DNA from: Chryseobacterium sp. W4I1
GTDB taxonomy: Bacteria > Bacteroidota > Bacteroidia > Flavobacteriales > Weeksellaceae
Assembly: GCF_030816115.1 (NCBI RefSeq)
Contig: NZ_JAUSXQ010000001.1
Span: 1,240,001 to 1,304,000, forward strand
Direction: 5' to 3'
DNA length: 64,000 bases
In this document: positions 18,311 to 28,832 of the stretch, piece by piece
Numbering within the stretch: the first letter of the stretch is position 1
Layout of the letters: every line of letters begins with the position of its first letter
Made by a program: the position numbers and the translations under genes
Notes under the pieces: model-generated
Seen by the model: only the letters and a program-made list of their open reading frames with translations
The model's database searches: none
Told to the model about the DNA's origin: nothing

Positions 18311-21018
18311 ATGGCTTTAGATAAATACCGCGAAAAGCGATCGGCAGAAAAAACACCTGAACCTTTTGGAGGAAAACCTTCAGGGAAGGAATTAAGATTT
18401 GTAGTTCAAAAACATGACGCATCGCATCTGCATTATGATTTTAGGCTCGAAATGGACGGCGTTCTGAAAAGCTGGGCTGTTCCAAAGGGGCCTTCCCTTG
18501 ATCCCGATGTTAAGCGTCTGGCAATGATGGTTGAGGATCATCCTTACGATTATAGGGATTTTGAAGGTGTTATTCCAAAAGGGCAGTATGGAGGGGGTAC
18601 CGTGATCGTCTGGGATGAAGGAACCTACGAACCGGCTGAACCCCTCGAAGGAGATCTTAAGAAAAAAGAAAAAAATCTTTTACATCAATTACATTCCGGT
18701 AAATTGAAAATTACACTCAAGGGGAAAAAGCTCAATGGAGAATTTGCCTTGGTGAAAGCTTATGGAAGGGGAGAGAATGGATGGTTGTTGATGAAACTTG
18801 ATGATCAGTATGCCAGTACGACAGATATAACATTAAAGGATAAATCAGTGATCTCAAAGAAGACAATTACGCAAATGGAAAAGTCTCCGGATCAGGTATA
18901 TGGTAAGAAACCGAAAAAAACTGTTGGGACTACTAAAGCCAAAAAAAGCAAAGAGCCGGAAGCGGAAGAAATTGTTGAAGATCAGGTAGATCAGGTGCCA
19001 CAGGTAAAGCGTAAATCAAAAACTCAACTAAGTAAATTACTCAAAGATACACCTACCCAAAAGTTTTATAACCATGTTGAACCGATGTTGGCCACATTGG
19101 TCGACCAACCATTTGACAATGCCGATTGGTTGTACGAGGTGAAGTGGGACGGCTATCGTGCAATATCCTTTATGAATGAAGGGACGGTGGAGATAAAATC
19201 GCGTAATAACAAAAGTTTCACAGAAAAATTTTATCCTATTCATGAAGCATTGAGTAAACTAAAATTTAATGCTATTCTGGACGGGGAGATCGTTGTCGTT
19301 GGGGAAGAAGGAAAGTCAAACTTTGGAGCACTTCAAAATTGGCGTAGTGAATCGGATGGAGACCTTGTTTATTATGTTTTTGATGTGTTATGGTATGAAG
19401 GAAAAGATTTAAAAAATCTGCCACTAATAGAGCGAAAAGCGATTTTAGAACAAATCCTGCCTGCCAGCCAAACTATCCTGCTCAGTCAGGATTTTGATAC
19501 CTCAGGCATTGAATTTCTTGAAGCTGCAAAAAAAATGGGACTTGAAGGGATTATGGCAAAAAGGAAAGATAGTTTGTACTATTCCAAGGTGAGGACCAAA
19601 GACTGGCTTAAAATAAAATCCAACAAACGGCAGGAAGTTGTCATAGGTGGATATACGATAAACGATGATTCAAGTAAATTGTTCAGCAGTCTTCTTGTCG
19701 GTGTGTACGAGGGCAAAGAGCTTGTTTATACCGGAAAGGTCGGTACAGGGTTTAATAATGAGGATCAACGTGAGATGATGACTATTTTTAAACCATTGAT
19801 CACTAAAAAAGTTCCGTTTTCAGAAGAACCGGATGTTAACAAACCATCAAGATTCCGGCATAACCCACCGCACGCTAGCGTAACCTGGCTTAAACCCGAA
19901 CTTTTATGTGAAGTGAGTTTTACGGAGATACCAGTGACGGTGTTATGCGCCATCCGTCTTTTCAAGGTATGCGGACCGATAAAAGTGCGAAGAAGGTTGT
20001 GTTGGAAAAGGAAAATATGGTATCAGAAATTGTTGATCAAGGCGGTCCTACTATTTTAACGAACAGGGGCAAGGCTGAGCGTAAAACGTTGTTGAATCCG
20101 AAAGATAAAACGCAGGTTAAAAAGGTTAATGGACATGAACTCAAATTTACCAATCTGGACAAAATTTTTTGGCCCAACGAGAAGATTACTAAGCGTGATC
20201 TTATCAATTACTACTATCAGGTGGCACCTTATATCCTCCCATATCTTAAAGACCGGCCACAAAGTATGAATCGCTTTCCTAACGGAATAGAAGGTAAAGG
20301 ATTTTATTTTAAAAATGTGACAGATACTGCGCCAGACTGGGCTGAGACCTATTTGTATAAAAGTGAAACGGACAATGGAGATAAACGCTATCTTGTTGGA
20401 AAAGATGAAGCCACACTTCTTTATATGGCAAACCTGGGTTGTATTGAAATGAATCCATGGAGTAGTACGGTAAAGAAACCTGACCATCCCACATTTTGTA
20501 TCATTGATCTTGATCCGGATAAAAACTCCTTCGACCAGGTGATCGAAGCTGCCCAGGTTACCAAAGCAGTTTTAGATGATATGGGAATAGATTGTTACTG
20601 CAAAACAAGTGGGTCTACGGGTCTTCATATTTACATCCCGCTAGGAAATAAGTATACCTACGAACAATCCAAAGAATTTGCACGAGTTGTTGTTACCCTT
20701 GTCAATCGTGAGTTACCCAAATTCACAAGCCTGGAACGTGCAATTAAAGACCGGAAGGGTAAAATGTATCTTGATTTTCTTCAGAACCGTCCGCATGCTA
20801 CCATTGCTGCTGCTTATTCTGTACGTCCAAAACTCGGTGCTACAGTTTCAATGCCTCTGCATTGGGACGAAGTAAAGAAGGGCTTAAAAATGAGTGACTT
20901 TCATATCTTTAATGTGCTTGAAAGATTAAAAAGCGAAGGAGATTTATTTAAGGCAGTACTAGGAAAAGGAATTGATCTCAATGCTGCTATAACCAAATAT
21001 TCCGAAAAATCCCAGTAA
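18311..21018 (+). pseudogene. ligD: DNA ligase D, split by one frameshift
   Basis: Two overlapping frames (18311-20059 and 19945-21018) together encode the full NHEJ enzyme of about 900 residues. The order is 3'-phosphoesterase (HDASHLHYDFRLEMDG), then ATP-dependent ligase with adenylation lysine K278 in EVKWDGYR, then an archaeo-eukaryotic primase-type polymerase (DKIFWPNEKITKRDL, DLDPD). The break is at 19930-19932: adding one base after GAGATA joins FTEI to SDGVMRHP. If real, the first product keeps phosphoesterase and most of the ligase, and the polymerase could be made separately from ATG 19945. If not, it is an assembly error. No Ku gene is in the window. Confidence 0.88.
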
Positions 21019-21120
21019 TGTATTACATTTTGAAGTTTTTTATATTAATAGATAAACTGGCTCCAAAGTATGAAGCATCCGTATGAAAGAGATATGAGTA
21101 ATTGGTAAAATATAAAGCCT

Positions 21121-21315
21121 TCAGGTATGTGCAGTGCCCATATTTTCTGCTGGTGGTTTTTTTGTTTTGGAATTATCCAGGCTGTCCGGTTTAGCATCTA
21201 ACGTATGTTTTACTGCTTTTTTGTAGATCTTGAAGTATGACTTTAAGTCTGTTTTCAACTTCCTCTGCTTAGAATCAAGATCACAATGTTTCAGGAAAGT
21301 ACCTCGACATTTCAT
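21121..21315 (-). CDS. Possible small basic protein, 64 aa
   Basis: An ATG-started frame gives a lysine-rich product (KQRKLKTDLKSYFKIYKKAVKHTLDAK) between ligD and the CDF gene. No family, signal or membrane segment is visible. Its codon use is not clearly better than that of neighbouring non-coding DNA, so this may be a chance frame. Confidence 0.3.
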   Translation of the reverse strand: MKCRGTFLKHCDLDSKQRKLKTDLKSYFKIYKKAVKHTLDAKPDSLDNSKTKKPPAENMGTAHT

Positions 21316-21406
21316 TTTAGATCACAGCTGCAATAGCACTTCCTCACCGGTTACGATCGCCGTACAGTGTAAAATTTCCAATTAGTGACCATGAAAGACT
21401 CTTACG

Positions 21407-22300
21407 TTATTCAGGCTGAATAATAACAAACCTGACCAAAGGAAACTCAGCTTTTATATTATCCCGAATGCGTTGTATCGCTTCGGTGATCTCTGTCGTA
21501 TCAAGATGTTCTTCAAAATCTATAATAAGCATCAATACAACTTCTTCCGGTGATTGATAAGTAGACAGTATACTTTTTGTTTTGACCACGGCAGCATCTT
21601 TTTCAGCCAGTTTGGCAATCTTTTCTTTTGTTTCAGGCGCTATTCCCTCGCCCATCAACAGGCTCCTGCTCTCCCTGGCCAGGATAAGAGAGACAAAAAC
21701 CAGTATCAACCCTATTATTACCGATGCAAGGCCATCTAATTCCGGGATTTGAAACGAATGGCTGATTCCCATCAGTATCATGACAATGATCAAACCGGCC
21801 ACTGCGGCACCATCTTCAAAAACCACAAGAAAGCTTCCCGGATCTTTGCTTTTGATGATGGCATCCCACCATTTCAACCCGTTACGGGTTCTATTAAATT
21901 CTTTTACGGCGATAAACAAAGAAGTTCCCTCGAAAATAAGGGAAAGTATCAATACAATATAGTTCCAGAATGGATCTTTCATCACTTCAGGTTCTATAAT
22001 GTGTAAAATCCCCTGATAGATTGATAGAGCACCACCTAAACCAAATATCAGAATCGAAACCACGAAGGACCAGAAATAGAGCTCCTTGCCATATCCAAAT
22101 GGATGAGACTCATCTGCAGGCTTCCTGCTCCTTTTAATCCCATATAAAAGCAGCAGCTGATTCGCGGTATCTACCGTTGAATGGATTCCTTCGGATATCA
22201 TGGAAGAACTATTGGTAAATGCCCCTGCAATAAACTTTGTTAGAGCGATCAGTAGGTTAGCGGCAAGTGCACTGTAAATTGATTTGCGATTATTGGCCAT
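21407..22300 (-). CDS. Cation diffusion facilitator (CDF) metal transporter
   Basis: The 297-residue protein has the CDF layout: six membrane helices, the first starting SIYSALAANLLIALTKFIAGAF; a helix-2 metal site in EGIHSTVDTANQLLLLYG; and FGYGKELYFWSFVVSILIFGLGGALSIYQG. A short cytoplasmic C-terminal domain contains VVLMLIIDFEEHLDTTEITEAI. It resembles the group that exchanges Zn, Mn or Fe(II) for protons at the inner membrane. Metal specificity cannot be assigned. It appears monocistronic. Confidence 0.88.
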   Translation of the reverse strand: MANNRKSIYSALAANLLIALTKFIAGAFTNSSSMISEGIHSTVDTANQLLLLYGIKRSRKPADESHPFGYGKELYFWSFVVSILIFGLGGALSIYQGILHIIEPEVMKDPFWNYIVLILSLIFEGTSLFIAVKEFNRTRNGLKWWDAIIKSKDPGSFLVVFEDGAAVAGLIIVMILMGISHSFQIPELDGLASVIIGLILVFVSLILARESRSLLMGEGIAPETKEKIAKLAEKDAAVVKTKSILSTYQSPEEVVLMLIIDFEEHLDTTEITEAIQRIRDNIKAEFPLVRFVIIQPE

Positions 22301-22631
22301 TAATGATGGATATTAATAAGAGAACAATAAAATTACTTCAATACATTAAAACAGATAGATTTCCTATATGAGCTGATGTATTTAAATCAGTAATAAAATT
22401 ATGGCTTTTGTTTCAAAATAAAAAATATATGAGCAGATACTAGAATTGAATTTTCGAATTAAAACAATTTTATCTCTTCCATTTTTATCTTATGGATCAA
22501 CAGATCTATCATTCTTAAAAGCTATTTAAAAAAAAATCAGTAAAAATCTTTCGGTACTACGATAAAGTAGTGATTTTATATGATTTCTGTTGATCAATTT
22601 TACATCACCAATAATCATAAAAATCACAGTT
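22301..22631. other. Spacer with a short inverted repeat before the excision-like module
   Basis: Nothing coding is visible. ACTAC and GTAGT form a small inverted repeat at about 22555-22570, just ahead of the HTH gene, which could be a regulator or excisionase site. Confidence 0.3.
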
Positions 22632-22913
22632 ATGAATATCGAAAGAACAGAATTTATAGTCTGGATGGAGAGAATCATGGAAAGATTTGACCTACTAAAA
22701 GAGCAGATGCTCAAGAACCAATCCAAATTTATAGAAATAGACGGAGAGCAGCTTCTGGACAACCAGGATGTTTTACAGCTTTTAAAAATAAGTTCCCGAT
22801 CATTACAAAGGTACCGGACTGATAAAAAACTGCCTTACTATACCATCAGCGGAAAGCTTTACTATAAGCTTTCCGATGTCCATCAATTGATCAGAGAGTG
22901 CTTAAACTCTTGA
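22632..22913 (+). CDS. Helix-turn-helix (excisionase-type) protein
   Basis: From ATG 22632 the 93-residue product has a helical N-terminus (ERTEFIVWMERIMERFDLL) and a C-terminal winged HTH of the HTH_17/Xis type, LLDNQDVLQLLKISSRSLQRYRTDKKLPYYTISGKLYYKLSDVHQLIRE. Such proteins in Bacteroidota conjugative transposons (Xis2c/Xis2d of CTnDOT) are recombination directionality factors. It precedes DUF3945 and topoisomerase III in the order seen in those excision operons, so I infer the same ancestry. No integrase is nearby. Confidence 0.78.
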   Translation: MNIERTEFIVWMERIMERFDLLKEQMLKNQSKFIEIDGEQLLDNQDVLQLLKISSRSLQRYRTDKKLPYYTISGKLYYKLSDVHQLIRECLNS

Positions 22914-23000
22914 TAGTAAAGACATCTACAGCCAACTCATTCATCACTATTCCAATCTCTACCAGTATCTTAATTGAGCCTATACCTTGGTTCCATTAAA

Positions 23001-23120
23001 ATGAGAAATGAATTGATAAACTCGCAGGAAACGCTACCTGCCTTGAACATTAATACCCATCATGCCAGGAATCTTCAAAGTATGTTGATCAGGCATTCCC
23101 CGAAGAAAAATAAAAGCTGA
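23001..23120 (+). other. 39-codon open frame between HTH and DUF3945 genes
   Basis: An ATG opens a short frame beginning MRNELINSQETLPALN, in the same direction as the flanking genes. It has no recognisable domain; the 260-nt gap otherwise shows nothing. It may be a small excision-module gene or chance. Confidence 0.2.
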
Positions 23121-23173
23121 AAGGCTATGAAGATTTTACCTAAAAATAACAACAATCCAAAAATCAAAATACA

Positions 23174-24220
23174 ATGGAAAACAACACAGAAAATCAGGAA
23201 TATCGTTTTCAGCCTGAACAGATCGACTGGAAAACGATGGAAAAGTTCGGACTTAATCAGGAGAAGCTTGAAAAAATGAATGCCATGGAACCATTACTCA
23301 GAGGTTTTAAAACCAATACACTAATTCCTATCACCATTAATCTTGGAACGGCAGTCAGTAAAATGGATGTCCGATTATCTCTTCAGACTGGAGATACCGG
23401 ACAGGTTGCCGTTCATCTTCACGGTATCCGAAAAGAACCCAACCTCAATAATAAATTCCTGGGTCATCAGTTCAGCGATGAGGATAAAGATAATCTCAGA
23501 GAAACCGGGAATATGGGCAGGGTAGTGGATCTTGTCAATCCTAAGACAGATGAAATCATTCCTTCAGTGATCAGCCGTGACCGGCTTACCAATGAGCTGG
23601 TGGCCTATAGAGCCGAATACATGAAAGTTCCTGATGAAATCAAAGGAGTCAAGCTCGATGACCATCAGAAACAAATCTTACTGGAAGGAAAACCACTGTA
23701 TCTTGAAGGAATGACTTCTAAAAAAGGCGAACCTTTCGATGCCACGGTACAGTTCAATGCGGATAAACGGTATGTAGAATTTCTGTTTGGCAATACCCAG
23801 ACACCGCAACAAAGCAAGCAACAGAATCAACAGCAGACTCACTATACGGATCAAGGAGCCCCAAGAATATTCAGAGGAAGAGAACTGGACGATTCACAAT
23901 ACGAGAAATTCAAAGCCGGACAAACCATTTACGTTGATGGTCTGGAAGATTCGAAAGGTAAAGCTTATCAGGGCTATATTACCTTCAATAAGGAAACATC
24001 CAAAACCGAATTTTCCTTTACCCATCCTAATAAGCTTAAAGAGCAGGCAAAACCTACGGAGGAGCATAAAACCCAAACAGCAGTTAATTCTCAGGGTAAA
24101 ACCAATGAAGCTACTAAAATGATCAAAGCGCCTTTGGAATCAAAACAGCAGCAGCCTGCCAACAAACAACAGGAAGACCAGCAAAAAAAGGTAAGAAAAC
24201 CAAGAGGACCAAAACTATAA
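23174..24220 (+). CDS. DUF3945/DUF4099 domain protein
   Basis: The 348-residue protein begins with a DUF4099-like part (QPEQIDWKTMEKFGLNQEKLEKMNAMEPLLRGFKT). Two repeats of the DUF3945 type follow, each with an EGKPLYLEGMTSKKGEPFDATVQFNADKRYVEF-like strand block (about 155-200 and 225-270). The tail is lysine/glutamine-rich and disordered. The family belongs to conjugative elements of Bacteroidota and sits next to topB here, 19 nt away. The biochemical role is unknown. A longer paralogue lies at 52514-53818. Confidence 0.8.
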   Translation: MENNTENQEYRFQPEQIDWKTMEKFGLNQEKLEKMNAMEPLLRGFKTNTLIPITINLGTAVSKMDVRLSLQTGDTGQVAVHLHGIRKEPNLNNKFLGHQFSDEDKDNLRETGNMGRVVDLVNPKTDEIIPSVISRDRLTNELVAYRAEYMKVPDEIKGVKLDDHQKQILLEGKPLYLEGMTSKKGEPFDATVQFNADKRYVEFLFGNTQTPQQSKQQNQQQTHYTDQGAPRIFRGRELDDSQYEKFKAGQTIYVDGLEDSKGKAYQGYITFNKETSKTEFSFTHPNKLKEQAKPTEEHKTQTAVNSQGKTNEATKMIKAPLESKQQQPANKQQEDQQKKVRKPRGPKL

Positions 24221-24239
24221 AAACATCTAAATCTATCAT

Positions 24240-26222
24240 ATGAAAGCCATTATTGCAGAAAAACCCAGTGTTGCAAGAGAAATCGCAAAGTTGTTAGGGG
24301 CTACTGAAAAGAAAGAAGGTTACCTGTCAGGTAACGGATATGGTGTTACCTGGGCATTAGGACATTTAATAGCATTAGGAATGCCGGAAGATTATGGTAT
24401 AAGAGGCTTTAACAAAGCTTCTTTGCCTATCTTTCCGAAACCTTTTATCCTGACTCCCAAAAAACTAAAGAAAGCAAACGGCTACGGGCCTGATCCTTCG
24501 GCTTTAAAACAGCTCAATATCATAAAGCAGCTTTTCAATCAATGCAGCAGTATTATTGTAGCAACAGATGCGGGAAGGGAAGGAGAACTAATCTTCCGTT
24601 ATATTTATCACTATCTCAACTGCCAAAAACCTTTTGAAAGACTCTGGATCAGTTCTCTTACCGAAAAAGCAATACAGGGAGGCTTTAAGAACCTTCAGCC
24701 AGGTTCATCCTTTGACGGCTTATATCAAGCAGCAAAAGCCAGAAGCGAGGCGGACTGGCTGGTAGGAATCAATGCTACCCAGGCACTAACCATAGCTGGA
24801 AACCAAGATGTTTACTCTTTAGGCAGAGTGCAGACACCAACCCTTGCTCTCATCTGTCAACGGTTTCTCCAGCATCAAAACTTCACCAGGCAAAAATATT
24901 TTCAGATTCAGCTGAGCCACAGAAAAGAATATCTCAATTTTAACAGCCTCTCCCTATTACAGTGGGAAGAAAAGAAACAGGCAGAACAAGTCCAGAAATC
25001 CATAGAGCGGGAGGGAAGAGCTATTGTAGAAGATGTATCCATTACAACAGTACAGGAACAATCGCCGTTACTTTTCGACCTTACAGAATTACAGAAAGAA
25101 GCCAACAGGAAGCTTGGTCTTTCCGCCGATGAGGTTTTACAAATTGCCCAAAGCTTGTATGAAAAAAAATTCATTACCTATCCCAGAACCGGCAGCAAGT
25201 ATATTCCTGAAGACTTATGGCCTGAGATTCCTGAACTGGTCAGAATCCTCAATACAACTGACCAATTTAAATCAGCCGTATCTCATTTGAAATTCGGAAA
25301 CTTCAACAAACGAATCGTGAATGACTTAAAGGTGACCGATCATCATGGTTTACTCATCACCACAAAAATTCCTTCTGCGCTTACTGCCACAGAAAAAGCC
25401 ATTTATGAAATGATTGCCTACCGCTTACTGGAATCACTCTCACATACTTGTACAAAACAAGTCAGCCATATTACCATCAAAGTCCATCATTATGAATTCC
25501 AGATCAAAGGCTCTATAATACTGGAGAAAGGCTGGCGAGCGATAAAAGGAATTCTCACTGATAGTGATAATACCAGTAATAAAACTGATGAAAACCTTAC
25601 TGAGCTTCCAGAACTCAAGATCGGAGATGAACTCAAGATCTCAAAAACCCAATTGCTGGAAAAAACAACCCAGCCACCCCAACTTTTTACAGAAGCTGAT
25701 CTCTTATCAGCCATGGAAAATGCAGGAAGATCTATTGAAAACAAAGAAAAACAGCAGGCACTATCCAATATAGGCATCGGAACACCTGCCACCAGAGCTT
25801 CCATTATTGAAACCCTGCTCAGCAGAAACTATATCATCAGAAAAAGTAAAACACTGCATCCCACCGGTAAAGGCTTACAAGTTTATGACCTTGTCAAAGA
25901 CAAAAAAATAGCCAATGTCCAAATGACCGCAGAATGGGAAATGGCACTGGACAACATTGAAAAAGGTGAACTCAACAAAAACCAATTCATCGATGACATC
26001 CGACACTTCACAACTGAAATCACCAAAGAGCTTTTATCACTTAATATTCCCCAGGAAAACATACCTGAATTCAAATGTCCAAAGTGCCAACAGCATCATC
26101 TAATCATCAGAGAGAAAATCGTCAAATGTCCAGATGAGCAATGCAATTGGATTCTATTCAGAACCATAGGCGGAGTACAACTCACCATACAAGATCTTAC
26201 CTTACTATTCACCCAAGGTTAA
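24240..26222 (+). CDS. topB: DNA topoisomerase III (type IA)
   Basis: The 660-residue enzyme has the Toprim start MKAIIAEKPSVAREIAKLLG, the acidic TDAGREGELIFRYIYHY motif, and the catalytic tyrosine Y314 in ITYPRTGSKYI. A single C-terminal zinc-binding segment (FKCPKCQQHHLIIREKIVKCPDEQC) closes it. Topoisomerase III relaxes negatively supercoiled DNA via single-strand passage. The plasmid/transposon form (Exc of CTnDOT) belongs to the excision region. Its position behind an Xis-like HTH and DUF3945 fits that role rather than the housekeeping copy. Confidence 0.9.
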   Translation: MKAIIAEKPSVAREIAKLLGATEKKEGYLSGNGYGVTWALGHLIALGMPEDYGIRGFNKASLPIFPKPFILTPKKLKKANGYGPDPSALKQLNIIKQLFNQCSSIIVATDAGREGELIFRYIYHYLNCQKPFERLWISSLTEKAIQGGFKNLQPGSSFDGLYQAAKARSEADWLVGINATQALTIAGNQDVYSLGRVQTPTLALICQRFLQHQNFTRQKYFQIQLSHRKEYLNFNSLSLLQWEEKKQAEQVQKSIEREGRAIVEDVSITTVQEQSPLLFDLTELQKEANRKLGLSADEVLQIAQSLYEKKFITYPRTGSKYIPEDLWPEIPELVRILNTTDQFKSAVSHLKFGNFNKRIVNDLKVTDHHGLLITTKIPSALTATEKAIYEMIAYRLLESLSHTCTKQVSHITIKVHHYEFQIKGSIILEKGWRAIKGILTDSDNTSNKTDENLTELPELKIGDELKISKTQLLEKTTQPPQLFTEADLLSAMENAGRSIENKEKQQALSNIGIGTPATRASIIETLLSRNYIIRKSKTLHPTGKGLQVYDLVKDKKIANVQMTAEWEMALDNIEKGELNKNQFIDDIRHFTTEITKELLSLNIPQENIPEFKCPKCQQHHLIIREKIVKCPDEQCNWILFRTIGGVQLTIQDLTLLFTQG

Positions 26223-26609
26223 ACTTCACTCATCAAAAATATGAAAAGTAAAAACGGTAAAAAGTTTGATGCTTTTATTATAATACACGAAGATCACAAA
26301 ACAATTTTTGATTTTCCTAAATGATAGATTATAAAAATACAAAGAATAAAATACTAAAGATCTTAAATAAAAGTTAGTTGTGGCTATTACAGCTAACCCT
26401 ACAACTATATCATAAATATTAGTATTTTTATCTTATTAATCTGTAACGATTATTTAGGACTAGTCATAATGTCAAATACAATTAAATAAATACAGTTACC
26501 AAAAATATAAGCACTATTAATTGGTTCGATGTGTTTGATGGAAAATATAAGTTAACTTCACGACCTCTATAACCTACAACACAGATTTAATTCACACAAA
26601 ATATAAATT
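26223..26609. other. Gene-free spacer after topB
   Basis: The AT-rich DNA contains no readable frame. It marks the end of the excision-like module; no attachment-site repeat can be recognised by eye. Confidence 0.35.
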
Positions 26610-26816
26610 ATGTCAGATATCAGTATATTTAATGAAAGAGATATCTATTATCTTTTAGTGATTTGTGCCATCGTTGCTGGGCTTTTTCTCACTCTCGCCC
26701 TCTTTGTTATCAATGTTTTGGTCAAGAAGAAAAAGAAATTCTCATATTATATTTTGATGTATTTTATTTGTAGCATCTTATCTCTCATTGTACTTTGGTT
26801 TTTAGAAAATGTTTAG
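26610..26816 (+). CDS. Small two-helix membrane protein, 68 aa
   Basis: The product has two strong hydrophobic segments, YYLLVICAIVAGLFLTLALF and YILMYFICSILSLIVLWFL, separated by a basic VLVKKKKKFS turn, so both termini should face outward. No family is recognised. Its stop overlaps the beginning of the GLPGLI relic frame. It could be a small membrane toxin or an accessory protein; nothing in the context decides. Confidence 0.5.
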   Translation: MSDISIFNERDIYYLLVICAIVAGLFLTLALFVINVLVKKKKKFSYYILMYFICSILSLIVLWFLENV

Positions 26817-26849
26817 ATACATTAGGTTTTTAAACGATATGAATGATGG

Positions 26850-27380
26850 AAAAATTTACAAAAGAAGAAGACCTATTTTGAAAAATCTTCCGATCATTCC
26901 AGGACACCCAAAATTTAACATAGATTCTATGAAAATAGTGCACAAATTGAATTTTTTTTTATTTTTTCACTACTGCCAACATCTTTTTTTTCACAGAAGT
27001 TTAGTTTTATTTATGATTGCTTGGTTTACGACAGAATTGCCTTTTAATGATGGCTCTATATTTTCAATGGATTACCTGGTTTAATCATTTCCATTGAAGA
27101 TACAGAACATGTTTACTCATTCAATTTAATACAGGTAAAAAAAGGCAACAATTGGTTTGATGTAAGGACAAAAACCATTACAATTGACTGGACACAATAT
27201 GATCAGCTAGGAAAATCATATTATAATGACCCTTGGAATACCAAAACCGGCAAAAAAGTTACATTTACAGATCCACAGGGAAATGAAAAAGATATGAATG
27301 AAATGATCAGAGAAGCGCAAAAATCTATTCTTGAAGAAAATAATCCTTTAGAGTTGAATCACAAAATCAATTATAAATAA
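26850..27380 (+). pseudogene. GLPGLI family protein, decayed
   Basis: A degenerate N-terminal part leads to IAWFTTELPFNDGS. One base is then missing in a T run at about 27060-27066, and the next frame reads FNGLPGLIISIEDTEHVYSFNL, the name-giving motif, and continues to a natural stop at 27378-27380 (ELNHKINYK). GLPGLI proteins are periplasmic or secreted Bacteroidota proteins of unknown role. The signal peptide region is lost, so the gene is dead. Confidence 0.75.
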
Positions 27381-27479
27381 AAACTTCTGCCGGAATGGTA
27401 TCGCCATTTTGAAACTGTCAATGGTTTCATTAATGTCATGAAAGCAAACCTAAAAATTTTATATAATATCAAAAATAAG

Positions 27480-27494
27480 TCTCAAAAAATGATA
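27480..27494 (+). repeat. Cassette leader motif, copy 1
   Basis: TCTCAAAAAATGATA differs by one base from the consensus TCTCAAAAAACGATA. It follows the GLPGLI pseudogene; after it comes a short coding relic ending in KLLERQLELTKEQAHF and a stop near 27576. Confidence 0.5.
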
Positions 27495-27667
27495 AATTAC
27501 TGTAATCCTATTAGGAGAACAACAAGCTATTAGAACGCCAATTGGAATTGACAAAAGAACAGGCTCATTTTTGAACCCTCTTAGACATAGTGTTTAAGAG
27601 GGTTTTTGTTTTCAGCAATGGATAGAGTAGTTACCTGTTAAGCTGAATTAAACAGGACTTGTATCTT

Positions 27668-27952
27668 TTAATGTATCCATACTTTTTTGTTTTTAAAATC
27701 AATCGTAAAAATATATTTGCGGATGATTTCATAATTTAGAACACCATCGTAAATGATATCCCGTGTAAACGATTTTATTTTAAAATAATTTTTCCCAAGG
27801 TTAAACAATGTTTCAGAATTCATATCATCTTTATCTTTTTGTAGATTCCAGGTTTCTGCAGTTTCAGATGAAAAAAGCAAAGGTCCACCATTTCCTGAGT
27901 CAAATAAAAACCAGTACAAAAGATCATCCTTTTGAATACCAAGGAAAATGTT
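27668..27952 (-). pseudogene. Retropepsin-like aspartyl protease, C-terminal fragment
   Basis: The frame reads LYWFLFDSGNGGPLLFSS near its start, a D-S-G catalytic motif of retropepsin-like proteases. It ends with GVLNYEIIRKYIFTIDFKNKKVWIH, the usual final strands. The N-terminus has no start codon and runs into the broken IS481 element, which evidently removed it. Confidence 0.6.
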
Positions 27953-28790
27953 TAACCTGTATGGGTTCTTTCATTGTTGTAATACGACAGCCAACTGTTT
28001 AGATCTAATTGCAGTTCCTCAATGCTTCTGTAAATTTTCTTTCTGAAAGCTATGGCATAGAACTCCTCTTGTATCGTTCTATGGAAACGTTCACAGATAC
28101 CGTTGGTTTGGGGACTTTTAGCTTTGGTTTTCGTGTGATCAATGTCTTCAATAGCTAAGTAAAGCTGATATTCATGCTGTTCTCTTATTCCACAATATTC
28201 AGTTCCCCTGTCTGTTAAAATTCTAAGTAAACAAGCTCCTGCTGTTCAAAAAAAGGAACGACCTGATCATTGAACATATCAGCTGCTTTTTTTTCTCTTC
28301 CTTCGCTCTTTCTAATGCTGAAAGTTGAGATTCAGTAAGAACAATACCATCCTGAGCGGATTTTGCTTCCAACGCTTTTAACCTCAATTTAAAAGTATGC
28401 AGATCATGTCTGAGCCAAATACTTCTAACTCCTTCTGGTGACACTATTTTTAAGCTCGTTGCTTACTCTAAGCTGTCCCAAAGCAGGGTTATCAATGGCT
28501 ATATCAACAACAGCCTTTTCTATAGCTTCAACTACACGATTTTTTAATACAGGCCTTCTTCTGGATATTTCCTGTAAAGCAAGTTCCCCGCCTTGTTCAT
28601 ACAATTCTTTAAATCGATAGAAACTGTCTCGGGAATAACCCATTACTTTACACGCTTTAGATACATTTCCTACATGTTGTGCTAATTCAAGTACACCTAA
28701 TTTATTTTTGATGATTTTTTGTTGTGTTGTCATACTACTTAATCTATTTTAAAGTTATTCAATTTGTTGATAACTGTCAGATTAAGTATT
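27950..28790 (-). mobile_element. IS481-family insertion sequence, transposase broken by frameshifts
   Basis: Starting at ATG 28733 the transposase N-terminal HTH is clear ([29 protein letters not shown]). The frame shifts near 28430 and again near 28223. The DDE core is then legible (DRGTEYCG, KSPQTNGICERFHRTIQEEFYAIAF) and stops after NNERTHTG. At least two frameshifts and a missing end make it inactive. The DNA upstream of the ATG (TGTCAGATTAAGTATTGAC) is probably its terminal inverted repeat. It truncates the aspartyl protease gene. Confidence 0.8.
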
Positions 28791-28832
28791 GACTAATTCA
28801 GTTAAAGACAAAAGTGAAAATCACATTTACTT

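Noticed and set aside
23787..24122. 111-codon plus-strand frame inside DUF3945
   Set aside because: Shadow of a lysine/glutamine-rich stretch; no start context.
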